56,060 nucleotides of DNA from an uncultured Cyclobacteriaceae bacterium (GTDB taxonomy: Bacteria; Bacteroidota; Bacteroidia; Cytophagales; Cyclobacteriaceae), in NCBI GenBank assembly GCA_937958005.1, contig CALGOB010000041.1, forward strand, positions 1 through 56,060, in the 5' to 3' direction. Below are positions 38,261 through 46,642 of this stretch, in pieces (the stretch's first letter is position 1; each line of letters starts with the position of its first letter). A program made the position numbers and the translations under genes. Under the pieces are notes generated by a model. It had not been told where the DNA came from, made no database searches, and saw only the letters and a program-made list of their open reading frames with translations.

Positions 38261-38533
38261 ATGTTTCAACGTGTGATTAAGACAATCCAGATTGTTTTTG
38301 TATTCGGTTTTATTTATTTCATAAGCTCGGCATCAGGGTGTAATGGCGGTCCGTGTAATGGTAGCTGTGGTGAAGGTTATTCTTGTTGTCCTGATCCTGC
38401 TGGTATAGGCGGTACATGCTGTCATACTGCTACGCAATACTGCTCTTCGACTGGAGGTGAAAACCCAGGTCCTGTATGTTATCCTAGAGCTAAAGAAGAG
38501 CTAGAGGCGGCAGAAAAAAGGGATGGTGAATAG
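38261..38533 (+). CDS. small cysteine-rich lipoprotein, granulin/knottin-like
   Basis: 90 aa. A hydrophobic leader (about 8-25) ends in SSASGC, so the first Cys is probably lipidated. Eight further Cys follow within about 45 residues, including two CC pairs (GYSCCPDP, GTCCH), a spacing reminiscent of granulin or knottin mini-proteins held by disulfides. A charged tail (AKEELEAAEKRDGE) ends it. Function unknown; surface or periplasmic location inferred. Confidence 0.65.
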   Translation: MFQRVIKTIQIVFVFGFIYFISSASGCNGGPCNGSCGEGYSCCPDPAGIGGTCCHTATQYCSSTGGENPGPVCYPRAKEELEAAEKRDGE

Positions 38534-38667
38534 CCTGTTATATGAAGCCAAATGTGAGCATGGATAGTAGTAATTGGGAAGGATGTTATGGATCTTGTAA
38601 GTTCAGAACTTTTAAAGATCCTTTACTACTAAATATATTGGGATAACCTATAATTTTAAAATACTGG

Positions 38668-38935
38668 TATCCGAGAAAATAGAAATGAGTAAAAAATGTC
38701 AAATCTATGGTCTCCATGTAGGAGGGTTGGCCTGCCAAAAACCCCGGCAGAGGGTTGTTTTTGGCTTGATTTTTTTGGTTCGTTATTTCATCAAGGAAAA
38801 AATGAACAAAGCTTCTTGTTTTAGGAATACTCTACTTTTAAGGGGTGTATTTCAGGATTGCAAAAAAAACCTCATTTAAATCAATTTAAGTGCGCTTTTT
38901 ATCAAATTTCAGATTTAGTCGGATGTCAGTAATTT
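38668..38935 (+). repeat. R6 repeat, about 265 bp
   Basis: Begins TATCCGAGAAAA and ends ATTTAGTCGGATGTCAGTA, both also found around the decayed tnpA (25440 and 26222). Contains a GC-rich palindromic part (TTGGCCTGCCAAAAACCCCGG). It may be an internally deleted relative of that IS200-like element. An ORF at 38685-38879 in it has no protein character. Confidence 0.4.
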
Positions 38936-38969
38936 TAAAAGACCTATTTGAAAATTATGGTTTAAAGTT

Positions 38970-40178
38970 TCAATTTATTTTCCTTAACTCAGTTGCTATT
39001 TTACTTAATGCCTGTGTTTCTCTAGGAGCATTGTAATATTTCCAAAATTCAGGATTAAACTCTTTGGCTTGGCTTTCTATGCTTTTGTGTTTTTGTAAAT
39101 TCTGTTTAAATGGATATTCTTCTAATTTTTCGATCACTACATGATTGATGAAGAGCTCTTTTTTAGGATATTTAGTAAATAAGACATTTCTTGTTTCAAG
39201 CCCTTCGTAAATCCTCCAGATATCTTCTTCTTTTTGATATTTAAGATACATTTTATCATTAATTTTTTGATATTCGAAAATGAGGTGGTAACCTACTTCT
39301 TGTTGACCATTGGTGAGCCTACTGCTATAGTTTCTGTTTTTTAATGTCGAAATGACCAGCTCTATTCGTACAAATGCGAAACTCTTTGTATCGATATATA
39401 AAGTCGCTTTTTGAAAAGGACGGTTAATGGCACTAATTTGATAGACTTTTGTATCATCAAAAGTTAAAACTCCTTCTATCTTATATTGCCATTTTTTATT
39501 TCCTTTAATGGGGCCATAATCATACCTGATGAAATCATCCTCGATCAAGTCAACAATAGAATTCTTACGATCCCATTGATCATTCCAAGGGTGCTTGTCA
39601 TTGATATAACTTCTACGAACTTCCAATAACTCTACTTTTGGTGCTGATTTGATTGAATTTTTTTGATAATACATTTTGGTGGCATATTCTAGGTATTCAA
39701 CATACCTACCATCCTCGTTTTGCAGATCTCTTATGAAGCCTTCTAATAGATAGGGTTCGCTGGGATAGTTTTTAGGAATAGATCGGTGTGCCTTTTTAAC
39801 TATTTCCCGTGCGGTAAGTGGTTTGATTGCCTTGCCAGGGATGAATACTTCGTTCAGTTCAAAACTGATTGGGCTTAAGGCAATCGTTTCCTCTTTTAAA
39901 AAAAGAGCAGGTATTTTTTCTAGTTTTTCATATCCCATCATAGAGATTATGATGGCATGATTTGTCTTTTTAGCAGGGATGTGAAAAACGAAGTAACCTT
40001 CAGTATTTGAGGTTGTCCCAATGGTAGTGCCCTTGAGGTAAATGGAGGCGAATGGGAGTGGTTCTTTAGAGTCTATGTCGACGAGTTTACCCGATATGGT
40101 TTGGTGACCTGTTTGAGCTTTTAAGTTGATCGTTAAAAATGTATATAAGAGAATTAGTATAAACTTTTTGTATAGCAT
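38970..40178 (-). CDS. secreted protein with carboxypeptidase-regulatory-like domain
   Basis: About 402 aa from the Met that gives a proper signal peptide (MLYKKFILILLYTFLTINLKAQ); starts 3 bp or 42 bp upstream are also in frame. Residues about 28-105 are a CarboxypepD_reg-like sandwich (ISGKLVDIDSKEPLPFASIY, GTTSNTEGYFVFHIPA). The rest, with AREIVKKAHRSIPKNYP and several long strands, matches the outer-membrane proteins of Bacteroidota that have this N-terminus without a TonB plug. Role unknown. Same strand and 90 bp behind the S33 peptidase, separated by a strong hairpin. Confidence 0.8.
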   Translation of the reverse strand: MLYKKFILILLYTFLTINLKAQTGHQTISGKLVDIDSKEPLPFASIYLKGTTIGTTSNTEGYFVFHIPAKKTNHAIIISMMGYEKLEKIPALFLKEETIALSPISFELNEVFIPGKAIKPLTAREIVKKAHRSIPKNYPSEPYLLEGFIRDLQNEDGRYVEYLEYATKMYYQKNSIKSAPKVELLEVRRSYINDKHPWNDQWDRKNSIVDLIEDDFIRYDYGPIKGNKKWQYKIEGVLTFDDTKVYQISAINRPFQKATLYIDTKSFAFVRIELVISTLKNRNYSSRLTNGQQEVGYHLIFEYQKINDKMYLKYQKEEDIWRIYEGLETRNVLFTKYPKKELFINHVVIEKLEEYPFKQNLQKHKSIESQAKEFNPEFWKYYNAPRETQALSKIATELRKIN

Positions 40179-40196
40179 CATAAGGCAGTTTTTAAA

Positions 40197-40230
40197 ACAG
40201 TTTGACTTGTTATTATTCAAGTCAAACTGT
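40197..40230 (-). terminator. 13-bp perfect hairpin between two genes
   Basis: ACAGTTTGACTTG and its exact complement separated by 8 bases; on the minus strand it is followed by TTTTAAAA. It lies between the S33 peptidase stop and the next start, so it can act as a partial terminator or attenuator for the downstream gene. Confidence 0.6.
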
Positions 40231-40268
40231 CGGGTTTAGAATTTGAAAATGATTGAATATAGCCTTAG

Positions 40269-41741
40269 TTAATCCAATGAAGGGTGCCAAAGGTCTTTTT
40301 GATTTCCTTTAATAGGGATGAACTTTAGTTGGGGGTATGACAAGGCAACATCGGCCACATTTTCTCTTTTAAGAAAACGGATGATTGTTTCAGTTGCTTT
40401 AGGATGGTTGAGTATTTGCTCATGTCCAGCATTGTTAACAATTAAATGACTGCTATTAGAAAATCCCCATTTCACTTCTTCTGCTTGATAAGGAGGGGTA
40501 TTAAAATCTAGTGTCCCACTCAAAAACAAGGTCCTAATATTACTGGTCAGTGGTGCTCTAAAGTCTTCCCCTAAGTCTGGGTTTGGCCAAGCAGGATCAC
40601 TCCCTTGTAAAAAACCATATAGCTTCCCAAATAGTGTGCTTTTTTGTTCAGTAGCAATTCGGGATAACCTACTTGCTGTTACACCAGATGCAGGATCCAT
40701 AGTGGTTGCCATGCCTTGTGTACCGTATAAGAAACTCATGCGTTTTTGGATAAACCATCTTAAGCTACTATAGTCTCCTTGGTCTATTTGATAGAGTAGG
40801 CGTGGAATAACCGGTAGGTCACTAGCATCTCCAAGGTCTAAAAACAAGATAAGATTGAGTCCAAATTCTCCTATTTTCATAGGGATGGGCTGACCAGAGA
40901 GCAAGGAGATAACTTCTATTTCAACAGGGTTTTTCTTTAAATTTTCAATTACTTTTTTATACAAAGCCAAAAGGTCTGGAACTTCCTTGTTTACCCTATT
41001 ATCAGCGTTGGACATCAAGGCCAATTTGCGAAAGTGGATGTCCATTGCTGATGGGAGTTTAAAAGTATGGTTTAAGCCTTCTACTCCTGCTAGAACAGCC
41101 TGATCTACATAGTCTCCAAAGTACTTCATATAGGCTTGCCCAAGGTGTGTACCATAACTAAAACCTAGTAAAGAGATCTTTTCATAAGACAAAGCTTTTC
41201 TCAATTGATCTAAGTCTTTGGCACTTTCTAGGGTAGTATAACCCTTCAGGTCTACTCCACGTTGATTGAAAGCTTCCAAGGCTGCCTGTTTTACTTTTTT
41301 AGCATGGTTTTCAAGTGTTTCATAATTTGCTAAGATGTCTGCAGGAGGATCTTTTTTCCAGAGATATAATACCCTTTCTGTACCAGCTCCAGTACCTCGC
41401 TGATCTACTAAAATGACATCGCCCAAAGCTAAATAGGAAAGCCAATTTTCAAGGTAATGCTCATTTTCTGCTTGCCAGGTACAGCTAGAGCCAGGTCCCC
41501 CTTCTAGGTACATAATAGGAGCTTGAGGATTTGGGTTGGTACTTTTTAATCGAATAAAATGGATGGCAATCTCTTCCGCGTATGGGTTGTCCCTATTTTC
41601 GGAAACCATTAATTTGCCGACATCTCCTTTTACAACAGTTCCAGATTTACTTGTAAATGACTTTTCTTCCATGTTCACGGTTTGTGCATTAGAAAAGTGA
41701 AAAGCTAAAAAGGCAATTAATGTGAGTTTTAAATATTTCAT
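40269..41741 (-). CDS. S33 family alpha/beta-hydrolase (tripeptidyl/prolyl aminopeptidase type)
   Basis: About 490 aa from the Met giving a signal peptide (MKYLKLTLIAFLAFHFSNAQ); a start 72 bp upstream is less likely. Oxyanion motif LEGGPGSSC, then VDQRGTGAG, nucleophile Ser in LGFSYGTHLG, Asp in SGTLDFNTPP and His in VNNAGHEQI. The layout is that of secreted tripeptidyl aminopeptidases/proline iminopeptidases with a helical cap. Probably cleaves short peptides in the periplasm. Divergent from the sensor kinase gene, which could regulate it. Confidence 0.9.
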   Translation of the reverse strand: MKYLKLTLIAFLAFHFSNAQTVNMEEKSFTSKSGTVVKGDVGKLMVSENRDNPYAEEIAIHFIRLKSTNPNPQAPIMYLEGGPGSSCTWQAENEHYLENWLSYLALGDVILVDQRGTGAGTERVLYLWKKDPPADILANYETLENHAKKVKQAALEAFNQRGVDLKGYTTLESAKDLDQLRKALSYEKISLLGFSYGTHLGQAYMKYFGDYVDQAVLAGVEGLNHTFKLPSAMDIHFRKLALMSNADNRVNKEVPDLLALYKKVIENLKKNPVEIEVISLLSGQPIPMKIGEFGLNLILFLDLGDASDLPVIPRLLYQIDQGDYSSLRWFIQKRMSFLYGTQGMATTMDPASGVTASRLSRIATEQKSTLFGKLYGFLQGSDPAWPNPDLGEDFRAPLTSNIRTLFLSGTLDFNTPPYQAEEVKWGFSNSSHLIVNNAGHEQILNHPKATETIIRFLKRENVADVALSYPQLKFIPIKGNQKDLWHPSLD

Positions 41742-41941
41742 TTTGAGTTTTTCTTCAATTTTAACCGATCCATCAATAGCTATTAGAATAAGAAGATAGA
41801 GGCGATTTAACACATGGCAGATATTGAAATCAAAGGGATCAATTCAATTCATGGGTAGTATTAGCTAATTGAGGAGGAGTAAATTGAAACCTGTCTTTAA
41901 AAGGAATGCCTATGGGTTTTTTACTTACTTTTCCACTAAGT

Positions 41942-43015
41942 ATGTATCCAAATAAGAAATTGTTAGACAGCGTTTTGCAGAATCGTGCCTTGTTGCATGT
42001 CTTGTTCTGGTTAGTTGGGTTACTAATTGCTCCTTTCTCGTCAGAACAAACTATACAAGAGTTGAGCGCAACGTTTATTTACCGCTTGGTAGGTATGCCT
42101 ATAAAAATAGGTGCTACTTATTTATTGGCATATTACCAGATTCCTAAATTCTTTAGGATGAAAAAGTATGGCTTATTTGCCTTGTCCTTTCTACTTTCCG
42201 CTTTGGTATTCACGATCATTTATCGTTATAATAACATTCACCTAGCAGAAGCTTGGGCTGGTGATTCAGAAGAGGGCGAGTCCTTACTTCAGATTGTTAA
42301 ACAAATTGATTTTACCTTTTTAGTATATTTTCCAAGAGTGTACGGGTATGCAATTATTTTTATCTTCATTAAAATGATCCGGGGTAGGTCAGCAGAAAAG
42401 AAACAACTGGAAGCACTCAAAAAGGAAAAAACAGATGCTGAGTTAAATTTTTTGAAAGCTCAGATACACCCCCATTTTTTGTTTAATACTTTAAATAATC
42501 TGTATGCCTTAACCATTACCAAATCAGATAAAGCGCCAAGTGTGGTGGCCAAATTATCTGAAATTTTAGATTACATGCTCTACCAGTGTAAAGGGGATAG
42601 GGTACCTGTTAAAAAAGAAATTGAGTTGTTGGAACACTACATAGATTTGGAGAAATTGAGATATGGTGAACGACTCCAACATAGTTTTCAGGCAACTACA
42701 GACGACCCTCAAACCATGATAGCTCCCTTAATTTTGGTGTCTTTCGTAGAAAATGCCTTTAAACATGGAGTAAGTGGGGCTACTGACCAAGCAATTATTG
42801 AGGCATCTTTAACCATAAAGGAGAATCGATTGTATTTTAGGGTATTTAATAGCAAACCCGTGAAAGCGCAAACTGATGAGCGAGCTTATAAAGATGGCAT
42901 TGGTTTGAAAAATGTACAGAGACAACTGGATCTGACATATCCTGGCCTGTACAAATGGCAGGTAGAAGAACTAAAAAATTCTTATGAAATAAACCTGGAG
43001 ATCGAATGCCTATGA
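41942..43015 (+). CDS. LytS-type sensor histidine kinase
   Basis: About 357 aa (an in-frame ATG 36 bp upstream is possible). Four membrane helices at about 15-150, then the His_kinase domain (PF06580): phosphoacceptor in LKAQIHPHFLFNTLNNLYAL, YIDLEKLRYGERL, and the ATP-site N-box VENAFKHGVSG, ending GIGLKNVQRQLDLTYPG. No extracellular sensor domain, so the signal is probably perceived in the membrane. Its stop overlaps the response regulator start (ATGA). Confidence 0.94.
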   Translation: MYPNKKLLDSVLQNRALLHVLFWLVGLLIAPFSSEQTIQELSATFIYRLVGMPIKIGATYLLAYYQIPKFFRMKKYGLFALSFLLSALVFTIIYRYNNIHLAEAWAGDSEEGESLLQIVKQIDFTFLVYFPRVYGYAIIFIFIKMIRGRSAEKKQLEALKKEKTDAELNFLKAQIHPHFLFNTLNNLYALTITKSDKAPSVVAKLSEILDYMLYQCKGDRVPVKKEIELLEHYIDLEKLRYGERLQHSFQATTDDPQTMIAPLILVSFVENAFKHGVSGATDQAIIEASLTIKENRLYFRVFNSKPVKAQTDERAYKDGIGLKNVQRQLDLTYPGLYKWQVEELKNSYEINLEIECL

Positions 43016-43731
43016 AAAAGATCAACTGTTTAATTGTAGATGATGAACCGCTAGCGATTGAATTATTAGAAAACCACCTTCAACAATTTACACAATTTCA
43101 CCTGGTCACTAGCTGTTGGAATGCCATTCAAGCATTTGAAGTTTTAAAACGTGAACAAATAGATTTAGTATTTCTAGATATTCAAATGCCAGGAATGACC
43201 GGAATAGAGTTTGTTAAATCTATTGCCAATCCGCCAAGTATTATTTTTACTACAGCCTATCGGGATTACGCAGTAGAGAGCTATGAGTTAGACGTAGTGG
43301 ACTATTTAGTGAAACCGATAACAATTGATCGGTTCTTAAAAGCAGTTAACCGATATTTTGATAAGCGTGAGTATCCCGCCTTGTCATCAGAGAATAGGAA
43401 AGATACGACTGTCCCAATAGACAATTTTTTATATGTAAATACGAATAGAAAGCATGTAAAAGTCTCTTTTGAGGAGGTACTATATATAGAAAGTTTGAAA
43501 GATTATGTGGGCATTCAGTTACCAAACGAGGAAGTAAAAACCAAGGATAAAATCAGTGACTTTGAAAAGAAATTGCCTGATTATTTTATGCGGGTGCACC
43601 GCTCATTTATTATCAATACAAAGAAAATCACTGCTTTTACAACACATGACATTGAGATTTGTAAAAATGAAATTCCTATTGGTATTTCTTACAAAAAAGA
43701 AGTGATGGCATTCTTGGCAAGACAAAAATAA
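43012..43731 (+). CDS. LytTR-family response regulator
   Basis: About 239 aa from ATG 43012. Receiver: acidic pair DDE at 10-12, phosphorylated Asp56 in VFLDIQMPG, Thr in FTTAY, Lys in YLVKPI. C-terminal LytTR DNA-binding domain (FLYVNTNRKHVKVSFEEVLYIESLKDYV, MRVHRSFIIN). Partner of the kinase in front. The neighbouring divergent peptidase unit is a plausible target, but no binding site was identified. Confidence 0.95.
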   Translation: MKKINCLIVDDEPLAIELLENHLQQFTQFHLVTSCWNAIQAFEVLKREQIDLVFLDIQMPGMTGIEFVKSIANPPSIIFTTAYRDYAVESYELDVVDYLVKPITIDRFLKAVNRYFDKREYPALSSENRKDTTVPIDNFLYVNTNRKHVKVSFEEVLYIESLKDYVGIQLPNEEVKTKDKISDFEKKLPDYFMRVHRSFIINTKKITAFTTHDIEICKNEIPIGISYKKEVMAFLARQK

Positions 43732-43794
43732 AAAGAATGTTTACTAAACATTATCACGGTTGGTTTTTGAATGGATAAAACATCTTCTAAATTT

Positions 43795-43915
43795 CACTTT
43801 TCTGACTCTGTCAAAGCAATTATGACTTTATAATTACTAATTATTTGTTGATAAACTTGAGCAAAAAGGTAACAAAGCAACCATAACCATTTTACCGTGA
43901 TAAACTCTACTTTTC
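43795..43915 (+). repeat. R5 repeat, copy b
   Basis: Same blocks as copy a (AATTACTAATTATTTG, TTGATAAACTTGAG, AACAAAGCAACCATAA, CGTGATAAACTCTA), with CTGACTCTGTCAAAGCAATTA at the left. Starts about 60 bp behind the response regulator. Confidence 0.7.
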
Positions 43916-43946
43916 ATTTTTTATATAAACCTAACTGGAACACAGA

Positions 43947-43971
43947 ATTTAATCCTTTAAGGGTTAAAACA
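43947..43971 (-). repeat. R1 end fragment
   Basis: TTTAATCCTTTAAGGGTTAAAA: the end dyad of R1, without the rest. Confidence 0.4.
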
Positions 43972-44014
43972 TATTGCAAGCTATATGGGAATAATTCCTC
44001 AACCATTAAGTAGA

Positions 44015-44125
44015 AATGAACCAACCCCGACCCAAGGGTACGGGGTATTTATGGGCAATAATTTAATGATCGACTCAAGAGTCGGGGCGCCCGGCTAGGG
44101 GAATTAATATCCCTTAGGGATTAAA
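44015..44125 (+). repeat. R1 repeat, copy 10
   Basis: 111 bp, consensus except two substitutions (GTATTTATGG and GGCTAGGGG). Young copy; upstream of the DUF3995 gene by about 100 bp. Confidence 0.95.
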
Positions 44126-44233
44126 ACCAGCCCTCAAAACATTAATTACCCAAAGTTAATCGATGATAACATCACATTTTCGGAAATTTGTATATCGAAA
44201 ACAATTAGAACAAATTTTTAAAATTTCAAGCTT

Positions 44234-44662
44234 ATGATTGTCGTGATTCTATCTATAATTTTATTCTTAATTTTTACAATACTTGGAGGTTTTCACTTCT
44301 ACTGGTTTTTTGGCGGTATTTGGGGGCTAAAAAAGGTAATACCCACTAAACATAAAGAGGCGAATAATATGTCAATTCCTAAATTAGCAACTTTAATGGT
44401 AGGACTTCTACTAGTCTTTTTTGGACTGATTTATCTTGTAAAGTCAGAAATTATATATTTACAAATTCCAAATTGGGTAACACTTTACGCATATTGGTTT
44501 ATTCCTTCTGTTTTTGTTCTACGTGCCATTGGTGAATTTAATTATGTTGGATTTTTCAAAAAAATAAAAAATACCGAATTCGGAAAAACTGATTCAAAGA
44601 TCTTTTCCCCTCTGTGTATGGGGATTGGTATAATTGGAATAGTAATACAATTAATAGGATAA
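44234..44662 (+). CDS. DUF3995 family membrane protein
   Basis: 142 aa, four membrane helices. The DUF3995 pattern is visible: LGGFHFYWFFGGIWGLKKVIP near the N-terminus, then LATLMVGLLLVFFGLIYLV and PSVFVLRAIGEFNYVGFFKK. Function unknown. Single gene between an R1 and an R3 element. Confidence 0.85.
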   Translation: MIVVILSIILFLIFTILGGFHFYWFFGGIWGLKKVIPTKHKEANNMSIPKLATLMVGLLLVFFGLIYLVKSEIIYLQIPNWVTLYAYWFIPSVFVLRAIGEFNYVGFFKKIKNTEFGKTDSKIFSPLCMGIGIIGIVIQLIG

Positions 44663-44734
44663 ATAACTGGTGGTGACAATGTATCAGAAAACAGATAGCT
44701 TTAAAGCTTAATCAAAAGATTCACCAAGTCATTA

Positions 44735-44833
44735 TTAACCCGACGACATTTAAACGACAAGGAGTTATTTTTAAGTAAATGAAAATCAATTCATTATATG
44801 CTGAAAAATAGAGATTAATACAGGTCGAGTTAA
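44735..44833 (+). mobile_element. R3 MITE (99 bp), copy c
   Basis: 99 bp, same ends as copy b (TTAACCCGAC / GTCGAGTTAA) and only two or three differences. TA on the left; TG on the right, so the duplicated TA has changed or insertion differed. Confidence 0.88.
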
Positions 44834-44956
44834 TGAATGATAAGGTTTGCATTTCAAAAATGATAAAAACAAAATATTATATTTAGCTTAGTATCTAATT
44901 ATAACACATTTTTTTATACTTCACGTTATATACAATATGACAACAACCTAACACAA

Positions 44957-45913
44957 ATGAAAAACAAAATAAGGCAAGCTGTTGGATTAAACCCAGAACT
45001 AGAAGACAAGACTTTTGATATGCAAGGTGAAGCTTTTGAGTTGCTTAAGGATAATAAACCTGAAGAAGCTTTAAAAAAAATAAAAGAAACCTGGAATTTA
45101 TTACCTGAGCCTAAATTCAATACTTCTTGCTCACATATAATTTTGTGTGACCTAATCGAAATTTTGACAGAAGTTGGAAAACCTGAAGAAGCCAAACCAA
45201 TTCTTAGAGAATGGATTAATGATATTGAAACCTGTGGGTATCAAATTTATGAAACCACACCTTTTATATTATCGGGAGAAAATTTTTTATATCTAAATGA
45301 AATTGAAAAAGCTAAAGAACAATTTTATAAGTCTATAAAATATGGAGCTACAAAAAGAGATTTTAATGATAAACCTCTATTTTATTTTGATATTGCCAAG
45401 AAAAAAATAACTGATAGTAATGAAATTATAAATCTCTTTAAAAAAGAAGTACTCGAAAATAATTCAATTAAAGAAATACCAAAAGAACTGACAGAAACAA
45501 AAATTGATCAAATTGAAGAATTATGTGAAAAAGGGAATTCATATATTGAAGATGAAAACTATAATAAAGCGATAACTGCTTGGGAAGAAGCTTTATCATT
45601 AATTCCTAATCCTAAAAACGCATATTCTGAAAGTTTGTGGTTAGAAACGTCCATTGGAGATGCTTATTTCCTTTTAGGCAAATACACGAAATCTTTAGAG
45701 TATTTTCAAAATGCAAAAGGGAATATCCAAGAAAATGCTTACGAAAATCCATTTGTTATGCTTAGACTTGGACAAACTTTATTGGAGAAGAGTAGAAGTG
45801 GAGATGCTAAAGAATATTTATTAAGAGCATATATACTTGAAGGAGATGAGATATTTGAGCTTGAAAATGAAAAATATTTTAACTTCTTAAAACAAAATGT
45901 GGAATTAAAATGA
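44957..45913 (+). CDS. TPR-containing protein, possibly immunity-like
   Basis: 318 aa, soluble, acidic. Helical repeats throughout: EAFELLKDNKPEEALKKIKETW at the N-terminus and a clear TPR block at about 190-290 (KGNSYIEDENYNKAITAWEEALSL, GDAYFLLGKYTKSLEYFQNA, MLRLGQTLLEKSRSGDAKEYLLRAY). Similar TPR proteins are found as putative immunity proteins beside polymorphic toxins in Bacteroidota, but nothing here tests that idea. Short upstream region after R3; transcribed alone. Confidence 0.65.
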   Translation: MKNKIRQAVGLNPELEDKTFDMQGEAFELLKDNKPEEALKKIKETWNLLPEPKFNTSCSHIILCDLIEILTEVGKPEEAKPILREWINDIETCGYQIYETTPFILSGENFLYLNEIEKAKEQFYKSIKYGATKRDFNDKPLFYFDIAKKKITDSNEIINLFKKEVLENNSIKEIPKELTETKIDQIEELCEKGNSYIEDENYNKAITAWEEALSLIPNPKNAYSESLWLETSIGDAYFLLGKYTKSLEYFQNAKGNIQENAYENPFVMLRLGQTLLEKSRSGDAKEYLLRAYILEGDEIFELENEKYFNFLKQNVELK

Positions 45914-45969
45914 CATAGACTATATGTGGCCAGGCCAAAGGTTTAGGAATATTAATAAAGTTGAATATC

Positions 45970-46139
45970 TCGATTTGGCTTATACCACTCTAAGAATGCA
46001 TCAACTATTTATTCACCATAAAAATGATACTGCGAGTAGAGTAGTGGACTTAAAACAAATAATTAATTTTCATCTGCGTGGGATAAGCAATCACCATATA
46101 GCTTTATTGATTGATTTTAACCAGAGTTTCAATACTTGA
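45970..46139 (+). pseudogene. IS21-like IstA N-terminal scrap
   Basis: The frame reads VVDLKQIINFHLRGISNHHIALLIDFN, similar to the helix-turn-helix at the start of IstA of IS21 elements (LKQIIxLxLxGxSNRKIAxLLGI). No catalytic part or IstB follows. Bases 46140-46642 show only AT-rich sequence and no gene. Confidence 0.35.
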
Positions 46140-46642
46140 TCAAAGTAATATAAAGTAGCTAATACCCATTTATGTTTATGGGGGCGTATAAGAATTTTAG
46201 TAAATTTGCTTTTGAAATAGCGGTTTCACGCTGGGACAAAAAACGCAAGCACAGTATCGCTATGGTGGGTATTTTTAACGCGTGGCAAATATTAATTTTG
46301 TTAATAGATATGCGCCTTTATAAACCTAAATAAAAGTGCTTATCACTTGCCTTGCGTTTCTTCAACTCACTGATAAGCAACAGCCCCAAACCATCCGCAC
46401 TTATAATACCCATACATCTTCAATCTCCAACATAACACCGAAAAGTCAAAAACACTAAATACTAATAAACTCAACCACCCACAAAAAAACCACCCTAGTT
46501 CGCAACTCCTATACAATTTCATGGACAAATTCCAACAGGCAGTATCTAAAATAAATAATCCCCTAACTTAAGGCTGTGGTGAATCTAAAAAACTTCTTAT
46601 TTACTAAATAAGAGGTGGTAAACACGAAAACTTGGGCTAATT

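Noticed and set aside
38685-38879. 64-codon ORF
   Set aside because: Lies inside the R6 repeat, no homology pattern, unusual composition.
45924-45983. Extended ORF start (MWPGQRFRN...) before the IS21-like scrap
   Set aside because: The leading residues do not fit IstA and the frame is probably open by chance; only the helix-turn-helix part is supported.
46270-46330. Integron attC-like site around AACGCG...GTTAATA
   Set aside because: The arms do not match the attC core pattern and there is no integrase or gene cassette.
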